A DNA stretch of 19,107 nt from Ignavibacteria bacterium (GCA_005877655.1 VBOC01000035.1:11473-30579); one strand, 5' to 3'; shown: positions 8,931 through 18,331, counted from the first letter of the stretch. Made by a program: numbers and translations. Notes: generated from the letters alone by a model not told the origin.

Positions 8931-10325
8931 ATGGAGATTGAATTTCGGGGAGCCGCACGCACCGTCACGGGCTCGATGCACGTCCTTCATATCGCCGGGA
9001 CGACGGTCCTCCTCGATTGCGGCCTCTTCCAGGGGAAGCGCGATGAATCGAATGCGCGCAACCGAACCTTTCCGTTCGATCCGCGCTCGATCACTGCCGT
9101 CGTACTCTCCCACGCGCATATCGATCACAGCGGAAATCTTCCTGGCCTTGTAAAACAAGGGTATACCGGTCCGATTTTTTCGACACTCGCCACGCGGGAC
9201 CTCTGCGGAATCATGCTTGCCGACAGCGGCTCCATCCAGGAAAAGGATGCGGAATTTCTGAACAGGAAGCTTTCGAAACTGCATCAGCCTCCTGTGGAGC
9301 CGCTTTACACGGCGAGCGACGCAGGGGCGGCGATGAAATTGTTTCGCGGGGTTCCGTACGGAACGCCATTCCAGGTGACACCGAATCTAACGGCCGAGTT
9401 CTTCGATGCCGGCCACATCCTCGGATCCGCTTCGGTCAAACTCACCATCAAAGAAAACGGAACGACGAAAAAGCTCGGCTTCACCGGCGATCTCGGCCGG
9501 CGGGACATGCCGATCCTCCGCGATCCCGTCTTCATGGGGGACGTTGAAGCCCTCATCAGCGAGAGCACATACGGCGGCAAGGTACATGACCCCCCGGAGG
9601 ATATGGGAAACGCGCTCGTTGCGGACCTCTCACGCACGATCGGGCGGGGCGGGAAAATCATCGTCCCCGCATTCAGCGTCGGGCGAACGCAGGATCTTGT
9701 GTACTCCCTCCATCAGCTTGCCGACGCAGGCAAGTTGGCCCGCATCCCGATCTTCGTCGACAGCCCGCTTGCGGTGAACGCGACGGACATCTACCGGGAG
9801 CATCCGGAATGCTTCGACGACGACACCTATAAGGTGATCCAATCGAATCGCGACCCCTTCGGTCTCGGCCAGCTCCGTTACATCCGGTCCGTAGAGGAGT
9901 CGATAAAGCTTAACGAGCTGAAAGGCCCCTGCATGATTATTTCGGCATCCGGGATGTGCGAGGCGGGCCGCATCCTGCATCATCTGGCCAATAACATTGA
10001 AGACTCGCGGAATACGATTCTCATCGTCGGGTACCAGGCGGAGCATACGCTGGGTAAAAGGCTTGTGGACCAGGAGGATGAAGTAAAAATCTTCGGCAAG
10101 ATCTACAGGAGAAAAGCGGAGGTCGTTGTTCACAATGCCTTCAGCGCCCATGCCGATGGGAACGAGCTCATGGCTTACATCGGCCAATTCAAGAAAAGCG
10201 GACTATCGAAAGTTTTCCTCGTCCACGGCGAGTATGTGCGCGCCGGGGATCTTCAGCGCGGCCTCAATGAACGAGGATACGCAAGTGTTGAAATTCCCGA
10301 ACGGGGCCAGAAATTCGGTCTTTAG
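8931..10325 (+). CDS. MBL-fold beta-CASP ribonuclease (CPSF-like RNA-processing metallohydrolase)
   Basis: A 464-residue metallo-beta-lactamase-fold protein with an inserted beta-CASP domain, the layout of bacterial and archaeal CPSF73-like RNases such as Thermus TTHA0252. Visible zinc ligands: SHAHIDHSG (His61, His63, Asp65, His66), AGHILGSA (His162), GFTGDLGR (Asp187). Beta-CASP landmarks include ESTYG (Glu211), SASGMCEAGRILHHL (338-352), HNAFSAHADG (His401, His407) and a final VHGE (His432). The protein has no signal peptide. It is expected to act on RNA in the cytosol; endo- versus exonuclease activity cannot be decided here. It follows pyrG by 14 bp without a clear Shine-Dalgarno site. 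It lacks the C-terminal domain that marks RNase J. Confidence 0.9.
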   Translation: MEIEFRGAARTVTGSMHVLHIAGTTVLLDCGLFQGKRDESNARNRTFPFDPRSITAVVLSHAHIDHSGNLPGLVKQGYTGPIFSTLATRDLCGIMLADSGSIQEKDAEFLNRKLSKLHQPPVEPLYTASDAGAAMKLFRGVPYGTPFQVTPNLTAEFFDAGHILGSASVKLTIKENGTTKKLGFTGDLGRRDMPILRDPVFMGDVEALISESTYGGKVHDPPEDMGNALVADLSRTIGRGGKIIVPAFSVGRTQDLVYSLHQLADAGKLARIPIFVDSPLAVNATDIYREHPECFDDDTYKVIQSNRDPFGLGQLRYIRSVEESIKLNELKGPCMIISASGMCEAGRILHHLANNIEDSRNTILIVGYQAEHTLGKRLVDQEDEVKIFGKIYRRKAEVVVHNAFSAHADGNELMAYIGQFKKSGLSKVFLVHGEYVRAGDLQRGLNERGYASVEIPERGQKFGL

Positions 10326-10375
10326 CACGACCGGATTTACTGATAAGACCGGACTCCCGGTGATGGCGGGCGCTC

Positions 10376-12352
10376 ATGCCGGGCGTTCCCGTTCCATTGA
10401 GCGCGAGGCCTGCCGTTTCATTGCTGCCGAGACTCAGGCTCACGGGGGGTTGCGTCCTCGCACTTTTCCTCTTCTCTCATGGATGTCCGGCGCAGGAGGT
10501 GTACGGCGCGCTACGCCCGGCGGCGACGCGGATGGATACTCTTCGCCGGTTGAATATCGCCTCGATATCCTTCGAAAAATCGATCAACACGTACCACTGG
10601 AACGCGTTCGGATTCTACCAGAACTATTGGGGACCTTTATCGGTCAGGCTGGGTGAACGATTCGTTTCGACTTTGATTCAGACCGAGCGCAAGCTCATTA
10701 CCTATGAGCATACCCTCGATCTTTCGCTCCAGCGCCGCCTCACCGACGGCATAGCCGCCGGGATGAAGGCCTCGTTTTTCAGTCTCTCTGATAACAAAAA
10801 CATCGGAATCAGCGACGCGTCGTCGCAGGCTCTCTACGGCGGAATTTCGATCCAGCCGGAAAGCCGCATCAACATCGATCCGTTCATCGGCATCCGCTAT
10901 GACCATCAGATCGATCAGCGCGATCACGGCCCGTCGTATCTGGTGGATTTTGGGGCCAGGGGGCTGGAGTACAACGGGTACAGGACTTTCCTGACCGGCG
11001 AGTGGCAGTACGACAACCTCAAGCCCCGCATCCTCGAGACGCGCAATACCGTTCTTTCCGTCGAGAAAGTTTTTTTCGAGGAGACAAGGAACATGCTCCG
11101 GGTTGGCTATAATAGAAACCGCCGCGATTTCTATTTCCCGGCAGATTCCAGTGTCGAGAGACAATACAACACCTCCCATAATATCGAGACACGCACGGAT
11201 GATGCGCTGACGGTCTTCGACTCGTTAGGCTATGGGCTCGCGAAGAACCTGTCGATGGCATTCGAGGGAAACATTTTTACCAGAAGCGTCGGGCGGGAGG
11301 ACCGCTTGAGAACCGCGTCGAGCCAACAGATCTCGCCGAACACGCAAATCAACGAATTGAGATTGGAAGGCGCCCTGCAAATGGATTACACCCCCTGGAA
11401 CTCGCTTCACGGAATGGCGAGGATTTCGTATCAGGAACGGGAAGAAGATCACAACGTGGAGGGAGCATCGCAGGCGGCGCTCTCAAACTCCAACTCGGCG
11501 GCGGGGTTTGAGGAAAGAAAGAACAACCATTCCAAACGCACATCGATCGCGACAAACATCTCCCTCGGATATTCGCCGTCGGATACGGTCTGGCTCTCGG
11601 GGTCGGGCAGCATTCTGAGGTACGACACGCCGAGCGCGCTGAATGACGATGACCGGGACGAACTATGGTACATTCTGAGCCTCACATCGCTCCATCGCCT
11701 GAACCAGCACTTCAGTCTCTGGCTGCAAGGCAACGTCAACCTGACCCATCTCGTGTACCTCTTTTCGAGCCGGAGCGCCGACAACTCGTGGAATCGTGTC
11801 TTCCGGCTGGCGCCGCGGCTTTTGTATATGCCCTCCGGCGATTTTACCTCCGTGAACACGTTTGAAGTGCTCGCGAACTACTCGGTGTACGATTTTGAAT
11901 ATCCGTCATCGCCGATCCGGAGCTTTGCCTTCCGGCAGTTCGCATTCATCGACTCGACCGGACTCAACCTCACACAGCGCCTGAGCATCGGGTGGTTCAG
12001 TCATATCAAGCTGTACGAGCAGGGAGAGCTTCGCTGGGACGACTTCTCGGAGCGCCCCTCGACCTATTCCGAGGATCGAACGTATCTCGGGACCGTTCAA
12101 TATCTTCTCGGCCGGGGTTTGCTTTTTTCCGCCGGTATTCGTTATTTTAGTCAGCGACGATATGTCTTCACCGGTCAGGAGAGGACACTCAACGGATATC
12201 TGCGCAGCATAGGCCCGGTGACCAGTATCGTTTGGAACGTCAGCGAGCACACGGAATTCTCCACGAAGGGCTGGTTCGAGAATCAAACTCAAACCGAATC
12301 GCAGAGCCGGTCATTCGCCAACATGACGATGTCGCTCATCGTTCACATGTAA
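10376..12352 (+). CDS. Predicted outer-membrane beta-barrel protein of unknown function
   Basis: A 658-residue protein I do not recognise. A long signal peptide (hydrophobic core about residues 27-35, likely cleavage after GCPA near residue 39) is followed by alternating amphipathic strands rich in aromatic and polar residues through to the C-terminus. Hairpin-like turns rich in Asp/Asn (for example around residues 380-390 and 420-427) are consistent with a barrel of about 20 or more strands. No plug, TonB box or OmpA domain is visible. The Cys in the signal region is not in a good lipobox (FSHGC). The start ATG 10376 lies 50 bp after the RNase stop with a poor ribosome site. It is co-directional with the RsbW-like gene 12 bp downstream, which may be a functional pairing or just operon packing. 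Confidence 0.8.
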   Translation: MPGVPVPLSARPAVSLLPRLRLTGGCVLALFLFSHGCPAQEVYGALRPAATRMDTLRRLNIASISFEKSINTYHWNAFGFYQNYWGPLSVRLGERFVSTLIQTERKLITYEHTLDLSLQRRLTDGIAAGMKASFFSLSDNKNIGISDASSQALYGGISIQPESRINIDPFIGIRYDHQIDQRDHGPSYLVDFGARGLEYNGYRTFLTGEWQYDNLKPRILETRNTVLSVEKVFFEETRNMLRVGYNRNRRDFYFPADSSVERQYNTSHNIETRTDDALTVFDSLGYGLAKNLSMAFEGNIFTRSVGREDRLRTASSQQISPNTQINELRLEGALQMDYTPWNSLHGMARISYQEREEDHNVEGASQAALSNSNSAAGFEERKNNHSKRTSIATNISLGYSPSDTVWLSGSGSILRYDTPSALNDDDRDELWYILSLTSLHRLNQHFSLWLQGNVNLTHLVYLFSSRSADNSWNRVFRLAPRLLYMPSGDFTSVNTFEVLANYSVYDFEYPSSPIRSFAFRQFAFIDSTGLNLTQRLSIGWFSHIKLYEQGELRWDDFSERPSTYSEDRTYLGTVQYLLGRGLLFSAGIRYFSQRRYVFTGQERTLNGYLRSIGPVTSIVWNVSEHTEFSTKGWFENQTQTESQSRSFANMTMSLIVHM

Positions 12353-12364
12353 TCCTAAAGTCCG

Positions 12365-12790
12365 ATGTCGAAGCAAGGGAAAATGAAATTCAGACTTGTC
12401 CTGGGCAGCATACCCAAGGAGATCGTGAGGGTGGAGGAGTTCCTCGAAAAGATCAACGAGCGTCTGGGGCTGGGAGAATCGCACTATAATAAGCTGCTGG
12501 TCGCAACCACGGAGGCCGTCAATAACGGAATCATCCACGGCAACAAGCGCAATCCGCTGAAGAAAGTTACGCTCACGTTCGAGGTGAACAACGGATTCCT
12601 GACCGTGCACGTTCAGGATGAAGGGGCCGGCGTCGACGCCAAGAATCTGCCCAACCCGCTCGCGGAGGAGAACCTGATGCGGGAGAATGGACGGGGCGTC
12701 TTTTTGATGCGCTCCCTGATGGACAGCGTGGAATTCGACCGGATTCCCGGCGGTGCGGAGGTTGTAATGAAAATGGATTTGAAGGAGTGA
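12365..12790 (+). CDS. RsbW-like ATP-binding protein (HATPase_c_2, putative anti-sigma factor kinase)
   Basis: A 141-residue cytosolic protein with the GHKL ATPase fold of serine-protein kinases/anti-sigma factors (RsbW, SpoIIAB). N-box TTEAVNNGIIHGN (Glu50, Asn53), G1 box DEGAGVD (85-91) and G2 box GRGVFLMRSLMD (109-120) are all present. There is no sensor or phosphoacceptor His, so this is not a two-component kinase. Related proteins phosphorylate an anti-anti-sigma (STAS) partner and bind a sigma factor; neither partner is in the window. Two starts are possible: ATG 12365, or ATG 12383, which has AAGGGA close upstream and would remove six residues. It is the last gene of the plus run and faces mdh tail to tail with a 9-bp gap. 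No terminator is visible. Confidence 0.88.
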   Translation: MSKQGKMKFRLVLGSIPKEIVRVEEFLEKINERLGLGESHYNKLLVATTEAVNNGIIHGNKRNPLKKVTLTFEVNNGFLTVHVQDEGAGVDAKNLPNPLAEENLMRENGRGVFLMRSLMDSVEFDRIPGGAEVVMKMDLKE

Positions 12791-12799
12791 AGAGCGACG

Positions 12800-13825
<1,026 letters not shown>

Positions 13826-14080
13826 TTATGCCGGGATGATACTCACGATTTTTTTGGATTTGCCGAAACGCCGGAACTTCACGAAGCCTTCCTGTAACGC
13901 GAAGAGGGTATCGTCGCTTCCGATTCCTACGTTCAGCCCGGGGGCGAAGCGGGTTCCCCTCTGTCGCACGAGTATGCTTCCGGCAGTGACCTTCTGACCG
14001 CCGAACCGTTTCACGCCGAGGCGCTGGGCGTTGCTGTCGCGGCCGTTGCGGGAACTTCCGCCGCCTTTTTTATGTGCCAT
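13826..14080 (-). CDS. rpmA: 50S ribosomal protein L27 (bL27)
   Basis: An 84-residue ribosomal protein whose N-terminal tail reaches toward the peptidyl-transferase centre. It begins [16 protein letters not shown], the classic bL27 opening, followed by [20 protein letters not shown], and a [15 protein letters not shown] core. No Firmicutes-type cleavable N-terminal extension is present. It lies 13 bp downstream of rplU with AAGGAG overlapping the rplU stop region, and is followed by an intrinsic terminator. The usual third partner (obgE) is not next to it here; mdh is. Confidence 0.98.
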   Translation of the reverse strand: MAHKKGGGSSRNGRDSNAQRLGVKRFGGQKVTAGSILVRQRGTRFAPGLNVGIGSDDTLFALQEGFVKFRRFGKSKKIVSIIPA

Positions 14081-14093
14081 CCGACCTTACTCC

Positions 14094-14402
14094 TTATCCG
14101 ATTGCGGTAATCTCAACTTCCGTGTAGTGCTGCCTGTGACCGCGGCGGACGCGGTATCCCTTGCGTTTCTTTTTCTTGAACACGATCACCTTATCGTCCT
14201 TCACATGCCCGAGCACCTTCGCCTGAACGGCAATGCTTTTCACAAAGGGGTTCCCGATTTTAACGCCTTTATCATCGGAGACGAGCAGCACCCGGTCGAA
14301 TTTCACCGTTGCGCCGACCTCGCTCGGGAGGCTCGGCACAAACACCCGCTCGGAGGGGCTCACCTTCAGCTGCTGGCCCATGACATCAACGACCGCGAAC
14401 AT
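14094..14402 (-). CDS. rplU: 50S ribosomal protein L21 (bL21)
   Basis: A 102-residue ribosomal protein of the large subunit that binds 23S rRNA. It opens with MFAVVDVMGQQLKV (family form xYAVIxxGGKQYKV, here less usual at MGQQLK), followed by PSLPSEVGATVKFDRVLLV, a KIGNPFV block, and the C-terminal FKKKKRKGYRVRRGHRQHYTEVEI signature. It is the first gene of the rplU-rpmA(-mdh) unit, with a strong promoter about 45 bp upstream and AGGTG before the start. The leader is only about 40 nt, apparently too short for a large L21-binding leader. Confidence 0.97.
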   Translation of the reverse strand: MFAVVDVMGQQLKVSPSERVFVPSLPSEVGATVKFDRVLLVSDDKGVKIGNPFVKSIAVQAKVLGHVKDDKVIVFKKKKRKGYRVRRGHRQHYTEVEITAIG

Positions 14403-14449
14403 GATTATCGCACCTGGATATGCTTATTCTTGCGGAAAACTGAGGGGAT

Positions 14450-14478
14450 AATTTAGTAAAATCCCGGTTCAAAGTCAA
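14450..14478 (-). promoter_or_regulatory. Putative promoter of rplU-rpmA
   Basis: Minus strand: -35 TTGACT (14478-14473), 17-bp spacer, -10 TAAATT (14455-14450), predicted start about 40 nt before the rplU ATG. It matches the mraZ promoter hexamers exactly. Confidence 0.7.
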
Positions 14479-14563
14479 CGGAAGGAGGAGCCGGCTGGTG
14501 CCGCTCAAAGCATTATAATAGGCCGTTCAGCGTGCGATACGGTTCTCCGGCCGGACGAGGGTC

Positions 14564-16042
14564 CTAGTGCGCAACGCCGTGTGCCGTCTGTCTGCCTACT
14601 TCGTCCCAGATCTTGGTGTGATGAGTCTGAGACGGCAGCAACATGCTTCCAACGAGAAACGTCAGCCCCGCGACACCCATCGGATAGTAGAGCCCCGCGT
14701 AGATATTGCCCGTCGAAGCGCACACATAGAGCCCGATCAAGGGCAACAATCCTCCGAAGACACCGTTGCCGATATGATAAGGCAGGGAAAGGGATGTGTA
14801 CCTGATCTTCGCGGGGAATGCCTCAACGAGATAAGCGGCAATCGGCCCGTACACCATGCAAACATAAATCACCTGGATGAAAACCAGGAAGACAAGCATG
14901 GGAACGTTCGGATCGCTGGCCTCCTTTGCCGGCACGAGACTCCCGTTCGCGTCGGTTGTTAATGCAGTCAAACTGATGGCACCCGTGACAGGATTGCGCG
15001 TAGACGATACCGAAACGACGTTGTTTCCTGCAGCGCTCTCCATCATATGATAGAGCGGCAGGTAGGTCAGCACGGCGATAAGGCACCCCGCCATGATAAT
15101 CTTCTTCCGCCCGATCCGGTCTGACAAAGCACCGAACACCGTGAAGAACGGCATCGCGAGCAGTATGGCGATCGCCACGACCTTATTTGCGAGGGCGGGA
15201 TTTACTCTGAGAATCGTTTGCATGTAGAACAGGGCATAGAACTGTCCGCAATACCAAACCACCCCCTGTCCTGCCGTTGCGCCGAAGAGTGAAATCAGGA
15301 CACGTTTAAGATTTTCCCAGCGTGCGAACGATTCTTTCAGTGGTCTTGCCGACGTCATTCCTGCCGATTTGATCTGCGCGAATATGGGCGATTCCTTCAT
15401 CTTGAGCCTGATGTACAGCGAGATGCCAAGCATGATAATTGAGAGAAGGAACGGAAGCCGCCAGCCCCATGATGAGAATGCTTCTCTGCTCATCGAGGAC
15501 TGTGTTGCAAGAATCACCACCAGAGATACAAAAAGACCCAGGGTTGCGGTGATCTGAATGAAGCTGGTGTAGAATCCACGCTTGTGGTCGGGGACGTGCT
15601 CGGCAACATAGACTGTCGCGCCTCCATACTCGCCGCCGAGCGCCAGGCCTTGCAGGATGCGGATAACAAGAAGCGTAATCGGCGCAAACCATCCTGCAGT
15701 CTGGAACGTCGGCAGCATGCCGATGATAGCCGTCGCACCCCCCATGATGGAGAGTGTGACGATGAACGCATATTTCCGACCGACGAGGTCGCCGATCCGG
15801 CCAAAAAAAAGTGCGCCGAATGGGCGCACGACAAATCCTACGGCGAACGTTGCCAGGTAGGCGATGTAGGCAAACGTCTGATTGCCGGGAGGAAAAAATA
15901 TCGGCGAGAGAACTGCAGCGAGGCTGCCGAAAATATAGAAGTCGTACCACTCGATCATGGTTCCGACCGACGATGCGAGAATAACTCGCCAGATCCCTTG
16001 TGCCTGTGTCACGCCTGGTGCGACATTGATCCGATTGTCCAT
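14564..16042 (-). CDS. MFS transporter, metabolite:H+ symporter (MHS) family
   Basis: A 492-residue inner-membrane carrier with about 12 helices and the MHS signatures: TMIEWYDFYIFG (residues 28-39), RPFGALFFGRIGDLVGRK (73-90, motif A), RILQGLALGGEYGGA, and a second motif A copy GALSDRIGRKK after helix 8. MHS proteins import organic acids, betaine/proline or shikimate with protons; the exact substrate cannot be read from sequence. A long hydrophilic loop (roughly residues 345-380, rich in Ser/Thr/Asn) is inserted between late helices, predicted periplasmic, and makes it larger than KgtP or ProP-core carriers. The start is supported by AAGGAG (16048-16053). It follows the porin gene by 41 bp, suggesting joint uptake of one compound. 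No convincing terminator was found before the rplU promoter. Confidence 0.92.
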   Translation of the reverse strand: MDNRINVAPGVTQAQGIWRVILASSVGTMIEWYDFYIFGSLAAVLSPIFFPPGNQTFAYIAYLATFAVGFVVRPFGALFFGRIGDLVGRKYAFIVTLSIMGGATAIIGMLPTFQTAGWFAPITLLVIRILQGLALGGEYGGATVYVAEHVPDHKRGFYTSFIQITATLGLFVSLVVILATQSSMSREAFSSWGWRLPFLLSIIMLGISLYIRLKMKESPIFAQIKSAGMTSARPLKESFARWENLKRVLISLFGATAGQGVVWYCGQFYALFYMQTILRVNPALANKVVAIAILLAMPFFTVFGALSDRIGRKKIIMAGCLIAVLTYLPLYHMMESAAGNNVVSVSSTRNPVTGAISLTALTTDANGSLVPAKEASDPNVPMLVFLVFIQVIYVCMVYGPIAAYLVEAFPAKIRYTSLSLPYHIGNGVFGGLLPLIGLYVCASTGNIYAGLYYPMGVAGLTFLVGSMLLPSQTHHTKIWDEVGRQTAHGVAH

Positions 16043-16083
16043 GCCGGCTCCTTTCCGTGAATCTTGTCCAACTCTTATTCCAG

Positions 16084-17289
16084 CTAGAGATTATAAAGCA
16101 AGCTGAAGGATATCTGATTCCCCGTCGTTGTCGCTCCCGTGGGCCCCGTCTTCAGAGCCGCATGAAGCCACTCCACCCCAAGTGCGTACGGACCTGTTTT
16201 GTAGCGGATGAGCCCGTCGGCGGTTTGGTTCTGCCATCTCGTGGCGCCTGCAGACACCACATCATCTTTATTCGGGCTGTCAATCCCATAAAATGCGTAG
16301 GCTCCCCAATGCGGGTCGAAGTTATACCCAATCTGAGTCCAGCCTCCAACCCCCCCGATATCACCGGCCTGAGCGAGCATCCCCAATTGTTGGCCGATTG
16401 CTTTGCCATAGTACGCGTTGCCTGCGAAGGAGAATCCCTCGGTGCTGTACCTTGCCCCGATTTCCGCTGCATATCCATTCAGGTATTTGGAAGGAATGCT
16501 ATCCGGATGATTCACTCCGGCAAGGTCTTTCCTGTCGAAGTGAGCGACGATATATCCTCCCCAGGCGCTTGTCGGACTTATCTTGCCGTCCAGGTTCAGA
16601 CGAGCCTCGAGCTGGGGGACGAGTGAAGCATTCCCCGCGGTCATCCCGGAATTCAGGTCGTTATTCCCGGCAGCAGGGGCTGTGAACCAGGAAGGCTTCA
16701 TGGCGGCAAATTGGATTTGGGCGGTGGTCGGCGCGCCGGTCTCTGTAAGAGTATAATAAATAAATAGTCCCGGGAACCGCCAGCCCGGGAAACCAGCCGA
16801 TGCCCAGCCAAGCGGGAAGGCAATGTGCGCTAACGAGACGGGGACATATCCAAAGAGCGGAGCCCATGCCTGTCCGATCCTGATGGTGAGGGAACTGTCG
16901 ATGAGATCCGCGTAGGCAAGGCGCAAACGGGGAATAAACTGTTCGGCGCTTACGAAGCTGTTTCCGTTGTAGCCTCCGAAAAAATCCCCCTCGAGATAGG
17001 CTTTTACCTTCCATGATTCCGAGAGTTGGGGACCTGAAAAGTTCAGCCAGAGACGGGTATTACGGAGGTCGGCGTCGAAAAACCAATTACCGGATGCGAA
17101 TTGTGGTGGTACGGGAAGCTCGGCATTCTGTCCGTTACCGAACGAGAACGCCTGATCTTGAACATAAAGAGTGGAATTGACAAACCCCCCTATGGTAAGA
17201 CTCCCGTCGTTGACCTTCACGTTTTGGGCTACCACTTCGCCCGCAACGAACAGAGTAAGAATTGCCAGAATACGAATCTCAGTATTCAT
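16084..17289 (-). CDS. Outer-membrane porin, DcaP-like
   Basis: A 401-residue secreted barrel protein. I start at ATG 17289 because GGGGAG lies five bases upstream and the resulting N-terminus is a clean signal peptide (hydrophobic LAILTLFVAGEVVA, likely cut before QNVKV). The longer frame from 17352 adds a charged tail that spoils it. The mature part is strand-rich, with GGFVNSTLY early on, DADLRNTRLWLNFSGP, an LRIGQAW-like segment (TIRIGQAWAPLFG), and a terminal ISFSLLYNL typical of barrel C-termini. The pattern resembles DcaP-type porins, which admit dicarboxylates in Acinetobacter, but the match is by eye only. It is the first gene of a porin-MHS carrier pair. The promoter is not clear. 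Confidence 0.8.
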   Translation of the reverse strand: MNTEIRILAILTLFVAGEVVAQNVKVNDGSLTIGGFVNSTLYVQDQAFSFGNGQNAELPVPPQFASGNWFFDADLRNTRLWLNFSGPQLSESWKVKAYLEGDFFGGYNGNSFVSAEQFIPRLRLAYADLIDSSLTIRIGQAWAPLFGYVPVSLAHIAFPLGWASAGFPGWRFPGLFIYYTLTETGAPTTAQIQFAAMKPSWFTAPAAGNNDLNSGMTAGNASLVPQLEARLNLDGKISPTSAWGGYIVAHFDRKDLAGVNHPDSIPSKYLNGYAAEIGARYSTEGFSFAGNAYYGKAIGQQLGMLAQAGDIGGVGGWTQIGYNFDPHWGAYAFYGIDSPNKDDVVSAGATRWQNQTADGLIRYKTGPYALGVEWLHAALKTGPTGATTTGNQISFSLLYNL

Positions 17290-17294
17290 CTCGA

Positions 17295-17300
17295 CTCCCC
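17295..17300 (-). promoter_or_regulatory. Ribosome-binding site fixing the porin start
   Basis: GGGGAG on the minus strand, five bases before ATG 17289. It lies inside a purine-rich run and favours this start over the longer frame that begins at 17352. Confidence 0.75.
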
Positions 17301-17426
17301 TCTCCCCTCCCTGATATATAGGATAACAGACCTCATGCTCTTCTGGTTCCAATCAGATCGGTCAACAACGGGCAGTCGTTCAGGCCCGGGAGGAGAGTTG
17401 TGCTTCCCCGCTCGACCGTTAATTCA

Positions 17427-17627
17427 TCAGGAACGCCAGGCGGATATGCGTTTCGGCAGATCTTCGACCCCCAATTCGCGGCAAAGGGATTTGAGGCGCT
17501 TCTGCGCCCCGCGCCATTCCAGGTCGCCAAGCTTTTCCTTGAGCGGAACATCCTCGCGTAGCGTCGCCAATCGGCGGAATAAAGCGGCGTATCGGTACCT
17601 TCGGAAAACTAAATCGCCAAAATCCAT
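17427..17627 (-). CDS. Possible small hypothetical protein
   Basis: A 66-codon frame from ATG 17627 (open further upstream to 17711) ending in a charged, helix-prone tail (RLATLREDVPLKEKLGDLEW, then KRLKSLCRELGVEDLPKRI). Composition and GC-rich third positions look protein-like, unlike the shadow frames around it. Against it: no Shine-Dalgarno site, no family I recognise, and no obvious promoter. It lies in the otherwise empty 413-bp gap between the porin and the response-regulator promoter. It could be a real orphan gene or the decayed 3' end of an older gene. Confidence 0.3.
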   Translation of the reverse strand: MDFGDLVFRRYRYAALFRRLATLREDVPLKEKLGDLEWRGAQKRLKSLCRELGVEDLPKRISAWRS

Positions 17628-17695
17628 TAATGTAAGGAGATACGCCACTGGGAAAGTACGCCAACTCCAGGAGCCGGGGGCTGAATAAAAGCCCA

Positions 17696-17724
17696 TTGAC
17701 TTTTGTTTCATTTTTCTCTATGTT
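17696..17724 (+). promoter_or_regulatory. Putative promoter of the response-regulator gene
   Basis: -35 TTGACT (17696-17701), 17-bp T-rich spacer, -10 TATGTT (17719-17724). It leaves a leader of about 85 nt before the start codon. Confidence 0.6.
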
Positions 17725-17816
17725 CAGGTACATTCCTTCTCGGCCATCATCAACATTGTTGCGTTGTCAATTTGCCGGCTCCGTCGCATGAAAGAAGCAG
17801 TCCCCGGGACGAATCA

Positions 17817-18200
17817 ATGAAGAAGAAAACGGTTCTCATCGTCGAGGATAGCCCGGGATTTTCTGAGCTGATGAAGTTCGTGGTAGAGGACGAGGGATTC
17901 AAGGGGGTCCTGTTCCCTTTGGAAGAGAACTTCCTTCAATTGGTTGACCGGGAGAAGCCTTCCGCAATCATCATGGACCTCGCCCTCAATCGGTTAAGCG
18001 GGTTCGACCTCATCCGTGAGCTCAAGGAGCATGCGAGGCATAAGACCGTCCCCGTCATCGTAATTACCGGCCGTGATCTCGACGTTAAGGATATTGCCGT
18101 GCTGAAAATGCACGGCATACCCTATCTGCGCAAGGGGCGCGTCGATATGCACGAAATTCATCAAACAATCCGAAACGTAGTTCTGCAGACGGAAGAGTGA
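17817..18200 (+). CDS. Single-domain response regulator (receiver domain only)
   Basis: A 127-residue CheY-like receiver with no output domain. Conserved residues are in place: the acidic pair Glu10-Asp11 (VEDS), phosphoacceptor Asp54 (IIMDLAL), Thr84 (VITG) and Lys106 (YLRKG). It would be phosphorylated by a histidine kinase encoded elsewhere and act through protein contacts in the cytosol. I start at ATG 17817, which gives the usual receiver opening MKKKTVLIVEDS. The longer frame from 17703 begins inside the predicted promoter spacer and adds a non-family tail. No kinase, phosphatase or chemotaxis gene adjoins it, so its pathway is unknown. The Shine-Dalgarno site is weak. Confidence 0.93.
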   Translation: MKKKTVLIVEDSPGFSELMKFVVEDEGFKGVLFPLEENFLQLVDREKPSAIIMDLALNRLSGFDLIRELKEHARHKTVPVIVITGRDLDVKDIAVLKMHGIPYLRKGRVDMHEIHQTIRNVVLQTEE

Positions 18201-18279
18201 AATGAGCCTGTGAAAGGGTCTTTTCCCCTTTAACCTGCCTGAATTCTCCGATTTAATCGTTTCTTCCGGGTGTTTTGTG

Positions 18280-18308
18280 TTGCTTTTTGTCATTGACAAA
18301 AGTATATT
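18280..18308 (+). promoter_or_regulatory. Putative promoter of the 39-residue membrane protein gene
   Basis: -35 TTGCTT (18280-18285), 17-bp spacer, -10 TATATT (18303-18308), about 34 bp before the start codon. A TTGACA at 18293-18298 lies within the spacer and has no -10 at normal distance. Confidence 0.5.
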
Positions 18309-18331
18309 TTGGGGAAGGATGTTAACCGATC

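Noticed and set aside
14511..14520. Perfect TATAAT on the minus strand between the MHS carrier and rplU
   Set aside because: No acceptable -35 at 16-18 bp, and a better promoter for rplU lies at 14450-14478.
17290..17352. Extension of the porin to ATG 17352
   Set aside because: It would put 21 charged residues before the signal peptide, and the strong GGGGAG belongs to ATG 17289.
17703..17816. Extension of the response regulator to 17703
   Set aside because: The frame would start inside the predicted promoter spacer, before the -10, and adds residues not found in receiver domains.
18213..18231. AAAGGG/CCCTTT hairpin after the response regulator
   Set aside because: Only six base pairs and no U-tract after it; too weak to call a terminator.
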